From Pedobacter sandarakinus (lineage in GTDB: Bacteria > Bacteroidota > Bacteroidia > Sphingobacteriales > Sphingobacteriaceae): a stretch of DNA of 64,000 nt. The translations under genes were made by a program, and so were the position numbers. Shown here piece after piece: positions 47,283 through 56,538 of the stretch; positions within the stretch are counted from its first letter, which is position 1; each line of letters opens with the position of its first letter. The notes under the pieces were generated by a model. It searched no databases and was not told where the DNA came from. It saw only the letters and a list, made by a program, of their open reading frames with translations. The stretch covers positions 124,001 through 188,000 of the forward strand of contig NZ_JAPIVG010000004.1 of assembly GCF_026240095.1 (NCBI RefSeq). The letters run 5' to 3'.

Positions 47283-47692
47283 CAAACTGTCTTCGTAAGC
47301 TTAAGCTCCATCCAATTATGCCACTTGTAGCTTTGGCGTTTTTCCCATTGCAGCACCATCACTTCCTCAGATACCTTCCCGCTGAAACGGTTTTCATCTC
47401 CATGAATATATATAGCATCTCCCTCAACATTCATGTCTGAAATGGAAATCACGCCATTATTATCAAAAGTCTGCATCCGAAAAACGTCTTCAAGATCATC
47501 ATAATGTATTATAGATAGCGAACTATGTTGTTGATTTTCAAGACTTAAATCTACTTCTCGGAGCATAAAAAACCTTCCTTCCATCCACCTATAGGTTATT
47601 TTACCCAACGTAATGTATTTCTCAGCGGCTAAGCCGCTTACTATCCAGGTTCCTACCAGCACTTGCAATACTTCTAATTTAGGCAATCGCAT
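47282..47692 (-). CDS. DUF1579-like lipocalin-fold hypothetical protein
   Basis: A 136-residue protein with a beta-rich pattern opening LEVLQVLVGTWIVSGLA, then ITYRWMEGRFFMLREVDLSL, which resembles DUF1579/THAP4-like heme- or ligand-binding barrels. I am confident it is coding because it is coupled on both sides. Function is unknown. Confidence 0.72.
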   Translation of the reverse strand: MRLPKLEVLQVLVGTWIVSGLAAEKYITLGKITYRWMEGRFFMLREVDLSLENQQHSSLSIIHYDDLEDVFRMQTFDNNGVISISDMNVEGDAIYIHGDENRFSGKVSEEVMVLQWEKRQSYKWHNWMELKLTKTV

Positions 47693-47698
47693 GGCAAA

Positions 47699-48208
47699 TT
47701 AAACAATAACCTTTGTTGCATGCATTATGTTAGCCAATTGAGATGTGTGACGTTGGGTATGGTAAATCATAAAATAGATAGCTTCTAAACGGGTGATAAA
47801 TCCCATACCGGGTAACTCGAAACCTTTACATGTTTTCGATAAATCAAGAGACTTAACCTCATCTATTAGCTTCATTTTCAAATCTTGAAGCTTAGCTAAC
47901 AATAGATTTTTGTCATAGTCGCTTGGTTCGGGATAAACAAAGGGCGGAGCGTCCATCTTCAGTGATAAATCTAGCAATATTTCTTTAAGCTTTGCCTGCA
48001 TTAAGTCTATTGGTCTACTTGTATCATCAACTTCCCCACTCAACAGGTTAATAAAACTTTCATTTGCAAGCACGAGATGTTGGGCCACCTGTCCGGCAGA
48101 CCAACTTCCGCTAGTCGAAATTTTATTTAGTTGATCGTCCTCAACGGTTGCTAAGGTTTGAATCAGCGCATCAAAGGCGCTATCTACTTCATTAACTAAG
48201 TGTTCCAT
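47699..48208 (-). CDS. DinB-family protein with complete His motif
   Basis: A 169-residue four-helix protein of the DinB/YfiT family. Three histidines lie in the typical metal-site places: His43 in AGQVAQHLVLA, and two in YFMIYHTQRHTSQ. Such proteins may act as thiol-S-transferases or hydrolases. It follows the second DinB-like gene by one base and is separated from the DUF1579-like gene by six bases. Confidence 0.85.
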   Translation of the reverse strand: MEHLVNEVDSAFDALIQTLATVEDDQLNKISTSGSWSAGQVAQHLVLANESFINLLSGEVDDTSRPIDLMQAKLKEILLDLSLKMDAPPFVYPEPSDYDKNLLLAKLQDLKMKLIDEVKSLDLSKTCKGFELPGMGFITRLEAIYFMIYHTQRHTSQLANIMHATKVIV

Positions 48209-48209
48209 A

Positions 48210-48704
48210 TTACATGTATTTCATTGCCTGATAATTTAATAATCTTCGCCAAAGTGCGATCTGTCCTATGCAATTTGCCTCGCGGTAGCACGTAAATGTG
48301 ATCATATCAAACAACGGAAATTCCATATTCGGCATTTTAACCAGCTGATTTAGGGTTTGCTCATCAGCAGCAGTTAGCGCTTCTTTCAGCGGTGGTGTAA
48401 TTTCCAACCAATCGGCCTTAAGAGCGGATAAAGTTGGATATGTAGCATCCTCAATAAGGCCTCTATTGTCTTTAAACAAATCATCAGTTACTGAAGACTT
48501 AGAAATACCCAGTTGGTCTGCCAAATAGTAGCGTCCGGCAACTATGCTACCAGTAATCCACGCAATATGATTGGCCTGGGTGTTTAAACGTTTTTGGGCA
48601 TCTTCTTGACTAATGCCATCAAGTGCCTTTAACAAAAAGTCGGTCTGCATATCAAACAGTACCAGAATGCCATACATTCTATGGCTTTGGGGGTCATTAT
48701 TCAT
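48210..48704 (-). CDS. DinB-like protein with altered metal-site residues
   Basis: A 164-residue DinB-like protein. The first histidine is present (His46 in NHIAWITGSI). The usual HxxxH pair of the last helix, recognisable from the IGQIALWRRL sequence, reads Arg141-Glu-Ala-Asn-Cys145. The metal site therefore looks degenerate. It is the first gene of the minus-strand cluster and is divergent from the AraC-type regulator. Confidence 0.82.
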   Translation of the reverse strand: MNNDPQSHRMYGILVLFDMQTDFLLKALDGISQEDAQKRLNTQANHIAWITGSIVAGRYYLADQLGISKSSVTDDLFKDNRGLIEDATYPTLSALKADWLEITPPLKEALTAADEQTLNQLVKMPNMEFPLFDMITFTCYREANCIGQIALWRRLLNYQAMKYM

Positions 48705-48827
48705 TGTCTATTTAGTTTGGAATTTAAATTTAGGTGTTAATGAGTAAAGTGATACTTGCCTTAGAAGTCAATGTTAGGGTGCATTTGCGACAAATTCATA
48801 TATTTACTAAAGATCAAATAAAAAGTA

Positions 48828-49784
48828 ATGCTAAAAATCGGACTCTTGCTTCCCCAAAACTATCGCCTGCTAAGTGTAGCGGCAATATTGGATGTAATGG
48901 ATACTGTTAACGGCCTGTATGCCGCAATGGATTTACCAAACCCATTTGAACTGAGAATGGTTACGATAAATAATTCGCAAAACCGCGTAAGCGATCATCC
49001 ACATGAAAGCGTAAGCGAGGCCGGGGGATTCGATTTGATATTTATTCCCTCCTTTGCAACCGCGGATATGCAAGATTCGATCTATGCTAATCGTGAATTT
49101 TTGCCATGGCTGCAGAAAAATTATGCTGAGGGTGCGGAAATCGCTACATTCTGTACAGGCGTATTTCTTTTGGCCGCTACCGGCTTATTGGACGGAAAGG
49201 CTGCCACTACCCACGTAGATGCATGCACAAATTTCGCAAAAGCATTTCCTTCGGTAAAAATAAAAGCTGATAAAATTGTTACGCATGATGGCCGGCTATA
49301 TACAAGTGGTGGCGCCACTTCAACCTTTCACTTGCTTTTGTATTTGCTTCAAATCCATTGTGGAAAGGAAGTTGCCGTTAAAACTGCTAAAATTTTTGCT
49401 ATTGATATGAACAGAGAAAATCAGCTTTACTTCAGCACATTTAAACCAGCGAGATTACACAATGATGCTTTGGTAGCATCTGCGCAGCAAAAGATAGAAA
49501 GCAGTTTCCATGATTTAGCTACTATTGAAGAAATGATTAAAGATATTCCGTCTAGCCGAAGAAATATCGTGCGTCGCTTTAAGCAAGTTGTTGGCATTAC
49601 ACCTATTGAATACTTACAACAAACACGGATTGAGGCTGCGAAAAGACTATTAGAACAAACGGGCGAGCAAATGAGTGAAGTCATTTATCAATCGGGATAC
49701 ACAGACCCTAAGGCATTTAGAAAAGTATTTCGAAAAACAGTCGGAATGACCCCAACGCAATACAGAGAAAAGTTTAAACAATAG
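48828..49784 (+). CDS. GlxA-type transcriptional regulator (DJ-1/PfpI domain plus AraC HTH)
   Basis: A 318-residue regulator. Residues 1 to about 180 form a DJ-1/PfpI-like sensing domain with the cysteine nucleophile position in ATFCTGVFLLAATGLL. Residues from about 215 carry two AraC-type helix-turn-helices (IEEMIKDIPSSRRNIVRRFKQVVGITPIEYLQQ and VIYQSGYTDPKAFRKVFRKTVGMTPTQYR). It lies divergent from the small-protein cluster and may control it. The inducer is unknown. Confidence 0.92.
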   Translation: MLKIGLLLPQNYRLLSVAAILDVMDTVNGLYAAMDLPNPFELRMVTINNSQNRVSDHPHESVSEAGGFDLIFIPSFATADMQDSIYANREFLPWLQKNYAEGAEIATFCTGVFLLAATGLLDGKAATTHVDACTNFAKAFPSVKIKADKIVTHDGRLYTSGGATSTFHLLLYLLQIHCGKEVAVKTAKIFAIDMNRENQLYFSTFKPARLHNDALVASAQQKIESSFHDLATIEEMIKDIPSSRRNIVRRFKQVVGITPIEYLQQTRIEAAKRLLEQTGEQMSEVIYQSGYTDPKAFRKVFRKTVGMTPTQYREKFKQ

Positions 49785-49922
49785 CTTAGCCAATTAAACT
49801 AATAAATTAGTTTTCAACAGCCTTTTTAGAATTGTTAATAATTTTTAATTAAAAACTTTGAATTAACGCTGGTATTTACAATAACTTATTGTTAATATTA
49901 CACTAACCAAATTAATTATGTT

Positions 49923-50033
49923 ATGAGCACTATCCTTGTTATCACTGCAGTATTTTTTATTGGATCATTTTCAACAATGCTATACTGTTATTTCTCCGCT
50001 GAACAAATACCAAGCGATGATGAAAAATTCTAA
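49923..50033 (+). CDS. Short single-span membrane protein
   Basis: A 36-residue frame. A single hydrophobic segment ILVITAVFFIGSFSTMLYCYF is followed by the acidic tail AEQIPSDDEKF. ATG at 49923 has no convincing promoter box. The composition resembles small membrane proteins of bacteria, but with 36 codons I cannot exclude a chance frame. Confidence 0.45.
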   Translation: MSTILVITAVFFIGSFSTMLYCYFSAEQIPSDDEKF

Positions 50034-50104
50034 TCTAAGTTAGCGCTCTTCCATTACAACACTTCTAAAAAAAATCTAACGACCTAAAATAGCCACTACC
50101 AGAA

Positions 50105-50323
50105 TTATTTCTTGTTGTTATCTAGCCATTTCATAAACACTGATCCAAGACCGGTGTACCATAAAATTATAGATACTATTAATATAACGACTAAAATCCA
50201 CAAAATTGGCCATCCCTCAAACTTGTGCTTCGAGGGTGGAACGTAAGTTTTGTTAAGATTATTATGCTCAGATTCCATCTCATCGAACCTTTTAAAAGGT
50301 TTCGGATTAGATATATTGCTCAT
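50105..50323 (-). CDS. Small single-span membrane protein
   Basis: A 72-residue protein with a polar N-terminus (SNPKPFKRFDEMESEHNNLNK) and one membrane segment near residues 38-57 (WPILWILVVILIVSIILWY), then a Lys-rich C-terminus. A CAAAACTA word at 50346-50353, read on the minus strand as TAGTTTTG, fits the -7 box. Unknown function. Confidence 0.6.
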   Translation of the reverse strand: MSNISNPKPFKRFDEMESEHNNLNKTYVPPSKHKFEGWPILWILVVILIVSIILWYTGLGSVFMKWLDNNKK

Positions 50324-50407
50324 AAAATATATTTGGTTAGTAATACAAAACTAACTTTTAAACGTAACAATAAAAAAAAAGTTTGCAATAATTTTTTGAG
50401 CACTTAC

Positions 50408-50438
50408 TGAACAAGCTGAGGTTGTCCGAAGTAGAAAT
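50408..50438. repeat. Palindromic intergenic repeat, copy 2
   Basis: ACAAGCTGAGGT (50411-50422) is the reverse complement of ACCTCAGCTTGT at 38603-38614, and the flanking GAACAA and TTGTCC words can pair weakly. This copy is diverged relative to copy 1. Confidence 0.4.
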
Positions 50439-50455
50439 AACTAAAGTGCTGAAAG

Positions 50456-50490
50456 CAAAAAAAAGGCCTGCAAGTTGAACCTGCAGACCG
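50456..50490 (-). terminator. Terminator of the RND efflux operon
   Basis: On the minus strand GGTCTGCA and TGCAGGCC pair with one mismatch around a nine-base loop, followed by a run of eight T. It lies about 30 bases beyond the OMF stop. Confidence 0.8.
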
Positions 50491-50521
50491 ATTTTTATTG
50501 TGATCTCATCCACTAAATAAC

Positions 50522-51955
50522 TCAATTCCATCCACCGCCCAAGGCATGATAGATATTAACCATGGCATTTAATTGCTTCTTTTTGGTTTCAATAAGCTCG
50601 AGCTTAGATTGAAGGGCGTCTCTCTGCGTCATCAATACTTCAAAATAATCTGCTCTTGCGGATTTAAAAAGCGCATTTGAAATATCTATTGATTCGGTAA
50701 GAGCATTAACTTCTTGCTGCTTTAAGTCGTAGCTTTTCTGTAAGTTGTTAATATTCGACAGCTGATTAGCGACATCAATATAGGCATTCAAAATTGTTTT
50801 CTCATAATCGAACACTGCCTGAAGCTGCTTCGCATTTGCTGTAGAGTAGGCCGCCTTTATTGCACTTTTATTAATGATTGGCCCAGCTAAATCTCCGGCC
50901 AGCGAATAGATAAGCGATTCTGGTGTACGCAATAAGTAACTGGGATTGAAAGCCTGATATCCTAGCGTTGCCGAAATACCCAATGCAGGATAAAATTGTG
51001 ATCTGGCAACCTTAACATCCAATTTCGCTGCTTCTAATTCTAACTCAGCCTGTTTAATATCCGGGCGATTATCTAGTAGCTGCTGTGGGATACCGAATTG
51101 TATTTTTTGAGGTACCAAGTCGGTAAAATTTACAGTACTTCGGCTAATATGCTGGGGGAAGCGGCCCAAAAGGAAGTTAATCCTGTTTTCGGTTTCCGTT
51201 ATGCCCTGCTGTATGTCGAACTCTAAGCTTTTTGAGTTGAACACTTCAGCCTGAAATTTTCTTACGGCAAGTTCGGTAACCCTTGTTGCTTCTTTCTGGA
51301 TCTTCATTAACGCTAAGGCATCGCTTTGGAGCTTAATGTTTTGCTGCACAATAGCCAATTGATTGTCTAATGCAAGCAATTCGTAGTAAGAATTAGCCAC
51401 TTCGGCGACCAGGTTAGTTACGACGAAGTTTTTACCAGCAATTGTTGACAGATAATGTGCAACCGCAGCCTTTTTAGCATTGCGGAGCTTGTGCCAAATA
51501 TCAGCTTCCCATGTAGCTTGTAATCCAAATCTATAATCAGGAAGTATATCTGGCACGCCCTTTCCTGGTGTGATTTCTGTAGAAGCATCGCCTGCGCCTG
51601 CACTGGTATAACGTCCAACCTTGTCTAACCCTGCACCAACACCATAGCCCACTATCGGCAACAGTTCGCCTTTCCTTGCTCCAATCTCATTTCTGGCAAT
51701 TTCAATATCTTGCAGGGTAACGTTAAGTTCCTGATTATTTTTTAAAGCTGTATCAATTAGCGCAACCAGATTTGGATCGGTGAAAAAGGTCCGCCAATTC
51801 ATTTTAGCGCTATTTACCGTGTCTGCCGAATTCGAATAACTGCCAGGAACCATTTTATGCGCTTCACGTTGCGCAACATCGGGTATTTTGCATGCACTAT
51901 AGATGGCGCATACACATCCTAAAACAAGGATTTTAAATGAATTATTTTTAAACAT
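50522..51955 (-). CDS. Outer-membrane efflux lipoprotein (TolC/NodT family)
   Basis: A 477-residue lipoprotein. The signal peptide ends at the lipobox IYSACK, so the mature protein should be lipid-anchored in the outer membrane. Two OEP domains follow, with the typical repeated helices (LDNQLAIVQQNIKLQSDALALMKIQ and LLDNRPDIKQAELELEAAKLDV). It is the outer channel for the RND pump. It overlaps the permease gene by eight bases. Confidence 0.93.
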   Translation of the reverse strand: MFKNNSFKILVLGCVCAIYSACKIPDVAQREAHKMVPGSYSNSADTVNSAKMNWRTFFTDPNLVALIDTALKNNQELNVTLQDIEIARNEIGARKGELLPIVGYGVGAGLDKVGRYTSAGAGDASTEITPGKGVPDILPDYRFGLQATWEADIWHKLRNAKKAAVAHYLSTIAGKNFVVTNLVAEVANSYYELLALDNQLAIVQQNIKLQSDALALMKIQKEATRVTELAVRKFQAEVFNSKSLEFDIQQGITETENRINFLLGRFPQHISRSTVNFTDLVPQKIQFGIPQQLLDNRPDIKQAELELEAAKLDVKVARSQFYPALGISATLGYQAFNPSYLLRTPESLIYSLAGDLAGPIINKSAIKAAYSTANAKQLQAVFDYEKTILNAYIDVANQLSNINNLQKSYDLKQQEVNALTESIDISNALFKSARADYFEVLMTQRDALQSKLELIETKKKQLNAMVNIYHALGGGWN

Positions 51956-54900
51956 TGTTTTCTACTTCTTCTGTTAATGGATGTTCTTCTTCAATTTTTA
52001 TCAATTTGAATTTCTCTGCTATTTTCCCGAAAATGAAATACAAACCAGGAATAACAATCACACCGAAAATAGTTCCGAAGAGCATACCACCTGCTGCTGC
52101 TGAACCAATGGTTCGGTTTCCGATCTTACCTGGGCCACTTGCAATCATTAATGGAATTAAACCTGCAATAAAGGCAAAGGAGGTCATTAAAATAGGTCTG
52201 AAACGAACACTTGCGCCTTCCAATGCGGCTTTTAAAACCGAGGCACCCTGGCTATGACGTTGCGTAGCAAACTCTACAATTAATACCGCATTTTTTCCAA
52301 GCAAACCGATAAGCATCACCATGGCTACCTGTGCATAGATGTTATTCTCGAGCCCCAATAATTTCAGAAAAAGAAAGGCTCCAAATATTCCGGCAGGAAG
52401 AGATAGAATTACCGATAGTGGCAAAATAAAACTTTCGTATTGCGCAGCCAGAACCAAGTAAACAAACCCTAAACAAATTAGAAATATATATATCGCTTCG
52501 TTGCCACGAGAAACTTCATCTTTAGAAATACCCGCCCAATCGATACCAAAACCTCTTGGTAGCGTTTTCTGGGCTACTTCCGTTATGGCTTTAATCGCCT
52601 CACCAGAGCTGTAACCCGGTGCCGATTGGCCACTAATCTCGGAAGCGTTATACATATTGTGCCTGGTTATTTCTGATAAACCATAAACCCTTTCCATTTT
52701 CATAAAGGCCGCAAAGGGCACCATTTCATCTTTATCGTTTTTAACGGATAATTTTAAAATGTCTTCTGGCAGGGCCCGGTATTGTGGCAAGGCTTGCACC
52801 ATCACCTTGTATTGCCTATCGTATTTAATAAAGCTTGTTTCGTAGTTACTGCCTACAAAGGTAGATAGCGTGTTCATCGCATTATCTATAGTAATGCCCT
52901 TTTGCTGCGCAATATCATTATCTATCTTTAACATATATTGTGGGAAACTGGCGCTATAGAAAGTAAATACAGACGATAATTCTTTGCGTTTGTTGAGTTC
53001 TTTAACGAAATCATTAGCCACTGTTTCCATCCGTTTATAGTCGCCACTACCGGCCTTATCTAAGAGTCGTAGCTCAAAACCGCCCGCTGCACCATAACCC
53101 GGCACCGCCGGAGGTTGGAAAAATTCTATCGTCGCTCCAGGAATTGACTTAGACTTTTCTTCCAGCTCTTTGATGATTTCCTGAGCAGAATGTTTCCGAT
53201 CGTTCCAGTCTTTAAGATTGATAAGACAGGTTCCGGAGTTTGAGCCTGTACCCTCGGTCAAAATCTCGTACCCAGCTAATGATGAGACAGATTTTACACC
53301 ATCGATATCTTCGCACATTTTTTGCAGTCGCTCTGCAATTTGGTCAGTACGCTCGAGGGTTGAACCGGGAGGAGTTTGGATAATGGCGTATACCATACCT
53401 TGATCTTCATTAGGTATAAAGCCCGATGGAACGCTCGAACTTAAACCCCAGATACCCACACAAAATGCGGCAAGAATCCCGAAGGTGAGCAGGCGGCGGC
53501 TTACCACCTTTGATAATACGAATTCGTACCTGCCGGATAATTTGTTGAAACCCCGATTGAAGCTATCTAAAAATCTATCTACTATTGTCTTTTTGATCAC
53601 TTTACCATGATGGTTTTTTAGCATAATGGCGCACAAGGCAGGCGTTAAGGTAAGCGCCACGATACCAGAAAGAATGATAGCCGTAGCCATAGTGATGGAA
53701 AACTGGCGATAAAAAATACCAACCGGACCAGACATGAATGCAACAGGAATGAATACTGAGGCCATAAGGAAGGTAATGGCAATAATGGCGCCTCCAATCT
53801 CTTTCATGGCTTGCTGAGTAGCTTTAAGCACCGAGAGCCGATGGTTATTTTCCATCTTGGCATGCACCGCTTCGATTACGACAATGGCATCATCTACTAC
53901 AACACCAATTGCCAGAACCAATGCAAACAAAGTGATTAAGTTAAGGGTGATGCCAAAAAACTGCATGAATACAAAGGTTCCAATGAGAGATACCGGAACC
54001 GCAATCGCCGGAATCACTGTGGAACGCCAATCGCCCAAAAATAAGAACACGACCAAACCCACCAGAATAAATGCCTCAACCAGTGTATGAACTACCTTTT
54101 CAATAGATGCATCTAAGAACTTTGAAACATCGTAACTCACTTCATAATCTAACCCTTTAGGAAATGAGCTAGCTTTAATTTCGGCCATTTTGGCTTTAAC
54201 ATCTTTAATTACTTGCGTGGCATTACTACCATAAGATTGTTTAAGCACAATGGCTGCCGATGCCCTGCCATTCAGGGTAGAGTACAAGTTATAAGCAGCA
54301 CTACTAAAATCTACATCAGCTACATCCTTTAAACGCAATAGCTCGCCGTTAGCACTTGCCCTTAAAATAATATTTTCGTATCCTTCTTTAGTATTAAATC
54401 GTCCAGAATATTTTAATACATATTCAAATGCTTGTGATCGTCTGCCCGAACTCTCTCCGGTTTTTCCGGGAGATGCTTCTAAACTTTGTTCATCAAGCGC
54501 TTTCATCACCTCATCTACAGATATTTTATATGCCTGCATCCGATCAGGTTTGAGCCAAATTCTCATGGCATAATCGCGGTCTCCCAAAATATCAGCGAAG
54601 CCTACACCATCAATCCTTTTTAATTCAGAAAGCAGGTTGATATCGGCAAAATTATAAAGAAAGTTCTGGTTCATTTTAGGGTCTTTACTATACAAATTGA
54701 TGTACATCAACATGTTAGATTCTTCCCTACTAATTTTAACGCCTTCTCTAACCACTAGGGGCGGAAGTTTATTGGTTACCGCGGCAACCCTGTTCTGAAC
54801 ATTTAACGAGGCTTGGTTGGGGTCGGTACCCAGGTTAAATACCACCTGAATGGATGCTTCACCATCATTTCCGGCATCAGAGGCAATGTACTTCATCCCT

Positions 54901-55118
54901 GGAACGCCATTCAGCGCCCTTTCTAACGGAATAACCACTGATTTGATTAAGAGCTCGTTATTTGCACCAGGGTATTCTGCCGTAATATTAACTTTTGGTG
55001 GCGAGATGGATGGAAATTGTGTTACGGGTAAGTAGCTAATAGCCAGCACACCCAAAAACACGATGATAAGCGATATCACAATAGAAAGGACAGGCCTTTG
55101 TATGAATTTACTAAACAT
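51948..55118 (-). CDS. RND efflux transporter permease (HAE1 family)
   Basis: A 1056-residue inner-membrane proton-driven exporter. It begins FSKFIQRPVLSIVISLIIVFLGVLAI and contains FPSISPPKVNITAEYPGAN, the TM4 pair of proton-relay aspartates in LVLAIGVVVDDAIVV, LAGYEILTEGTGSN, and the late motif AQVAMVMLIGLLGKNAVLIVEFA. Length and motifs match AcrB/MexB. It probably exports drugs, detergents or lipophilic compounds. Specificity is unknown. Confidence 0.96.
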   Translation of the reverse strand: MFSKFIQRPVLSIVISLIIVFLGVLAISYLPVTQFPSISPPKVNITAEYPGANNELLIKSVVIPLERALNGVPGMKYIASDAGNDGEASIQVVFNLGTDPNQASLNVQNRVAAVTNKLPPLVVREGVKISREESNMLMYINLYSKDPKMNQNFLYNFADINLLSELKRIDGVGFADILGDRDYAMRIWLKPDRMQAYKISVDEVMKALDEQSLEASPGKTGESSGRRSQAFEYVLKYSGRFNTKEGYENIILRASANGELLRLKDVADVDFSSAAYNLYSTLNGRASAAIVLKQSYGSNATQVIKDVKAKMAEIKASSFPKGLDYEVSYDVSKFLDASIEKVVHTLVEAFILVGLVVFLFLGDWRSTVIPAIAVPVSLIGTFVFMQFFGITLNLITLFALVLAIGVVVDDAIVVIEAVHAKMENNHRLSVLKATQQAMKEIGGAIIAITFLMASVFIPVAFMSGPVGIFYRQFSITMATAIILSGIVALTLTPALCAIMLKNHHGKVIKKTIVDRFLDSFNRGFNKLSGRYEFVLSKVVSRRLLTFGILAAFCVGIWGLSSSVPSGFIPNEDQGMVYAIIQTPPGSTLERTDQIAERLQKMCEDIDGVKSVSSLAGYEILTEGTGSNSGTCLINLKDWNDRKHSAQEIIKELEEKSKSIPGATIEFFQPPAVPGYGAAGGFELRLLDKAGSGDYKRMETVANDFVKELNKRKELSSVFTFYSASFPQYMLKIDNDIAQQKGITIDNAMNTLSTFVGSNYETSFIKYDRQYKVMVQALPQYRALPEDILKLSVKNDKDEMVPFAAFMKMERVYGLSEITRHNMYNASEISGQSAPGYSSGEAIKAITEVAQKTLPRGFGIDWAGISKDEVSRGNEAIYIFLICLGFVYLVLAAQYESFILPLSVILSLPAGIFGAFLFLKLLGLENNIYAQVAMVMLIGLLGKNAVLIVEFATQRHSQGASVLKAALEGASVRFRPILMTSFAFIAGLIPLMIASGPGKIGNRTIGSAAAGGMLFGTIFGVIVIPGLYFIFGKIAEKFKLIKIEEEHPLTEEVENNV

Positions 55119-55142
55119 AAAAATCGGTGTGAATGAGTGGAA

Positions 55143-56225
55143 TTATTCGGTTTTTAATCTTAATTGATTGATTACTTGCTGAGGCTGCTGAAATGTGAAC
55201 TTAATCTGATCATCATCTTTAACTTTTTGAACGCCCTCTAACATAATCTTATCGTTCATGTTCAGTCCATCGCCAACGATGTACAAATCTGGCAGATCAC
55301 CCGCAATTGTAATGGCCTTAGAGTGAACCTTATTATTCTTATCCACAACAAATACATACGTTTTATCCTGAATATCGTATGTTGCCTTTTGAGGTATTAC
55401 AATCGCATTTTTTAGTGGAACTACCATTTGAATTTTACCGGTTTCGCCGTTTCTAAGCAAGTTATTTGTGTTATTAAAACGAGCTCTAAAGGCTATATTT
55501 CCGGTTTCACTATCAAACTCGCTTTCAATTACTTCTACCTTACCTTTTGATTTTAACAATTCGTTATTGGCTAAAAGCAAACCAACTTCTTGCTCCCCTT
55601 TTGCCTTGGCTGTGCTTTGGTAATTGAGGTATTCTGGTTCTGATACGTTGAAGTAAGCGAAGATCTGAGAATTGTCTGATAAGCTGGTTAACAATGCACC
55701 CTCATCTACCAAGCTACCTAACTTGAGTGGAATCCTGTCTATCGTACCATCAAATGGTGCCCTTATTTCGGTAAAAGCCAGGTGCATTTTTGCTAGCGAT
55801 GTTTCGGCATTGGCCTGTTGAAGTTTCGCTTTAGCCATGGCAAGTTCATTTTTAGATACCACGTTTTTATCGGTAAGAAGCTTAGTGTTTTGCAATTCTA
55901 TCTCTGCGGCCTTGGTTTCAGCTTCGGCTTTAAGCAATTCTGCCTGTGCCATTTTCGGCATAATCTTAAACAGCAATTGCCCGGCCTTTACATGCTGCCC
56001 TTCATCCACAAAAATATTTTGCAAATACCCTTTCTCCTGGGCTCTAATTTCGATATTGCGTACCGACTTAATTTGCGATACATATTCTTTGGTAAAAGAA
56101 GTATCGATTTTTATCGGCGTAGTAACCGCATAAGTTACTACTTCTTCTTTCTCTTCTTTTTTAGCTGTACAGCCAGTTACATAGACCAATGCACTCAATG
56201 CGAGGCAAACGACATTTCTTTTCAT
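55143..56225 (-). CDS. RND efflux periplasmic adaptor lipoprotein
   Basis: A 360-residue membrane fusion protein with lipoprotein signal (LSALVYVTGCTAK). The HlyD-like core reads SVRNIEIRAQEKGYLQNIFVDEGQHVKAGQLLFKI, then an alpha-hairpin and APFDGTIDRIPLKLGSLVDEGALL. It links the RND permease to the outer-membrane factor. It is the first gene of the operon, 24 bases from the permease. Confidence 0.94.
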   Translation of the reverse strand: MKRNVVCLALSALVYVTGCTAKKEEKEEVVTYAVTTPIKIDTSFTKEYVSQIKSVRNIEIRAQEKGYLQNIFVDEGQHVKAGQLLFKIMPKMAQAELLKAEAETKAAEIELQNTKLLTDKNVVSKNELAMAKAKLQQANAETSLAKMHLAFTEIRAPFDGTIDRIPLKLGSLVDEGALLTSLSDNSQIFAYFNVSEPEYLNYQSTAKAKGEQEVGLLLANNELLKSKGKVEVIESEFDSETGNIAFRARFNNTNNLLRNGETGKIQMVVPLKNAIVIPQKATYDIQDKTYVFVVDKNNKVHSKAITIAGDLPDLYIVGDGLNMNDKIMLEGVQKVKDDDQIKFTFQQPQQVINQLRLKTE

Positions 56226-56538
56226 TTCGTTTCTGAATAGTTTTTATCTGATTTTAATTTTTGCATTCGTATTTAGGATTAAGAGCGTTTTACAATCCTC
56301 CCCTATTCGATTAATACCGATACGAAATAACTACAGATTTATGAAGTTATAATGAAGTTGAAAACGCATCAGATATTCGATAAAATAACCTGGATGATGC
56401 GATAGCGCATTAAATAAGCTCAAGATCAGTGACTTCGATCACTCACATTGAAAAACATTTAATGAAGATTGGTGTCTTTAAGTAAAAACATAAGTTTAGC
56501 GCAAATATTGAGTAACTTCGAAAATAAAACCTTTTATT
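56226..56538. promoter_or_regulatory. Divergent intergenic region with two palindromes
   Basis: Between the efflux operon and the sugar dehydrogenase gene lie ATGCGATAGCGCAT (56397-56410) and AGTGACTTCGATCACT (56428-56443), two inverted repeats 17 bases apart. They may be operators. No TAnnTTTG box is obvious. Confidence 0.4.
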
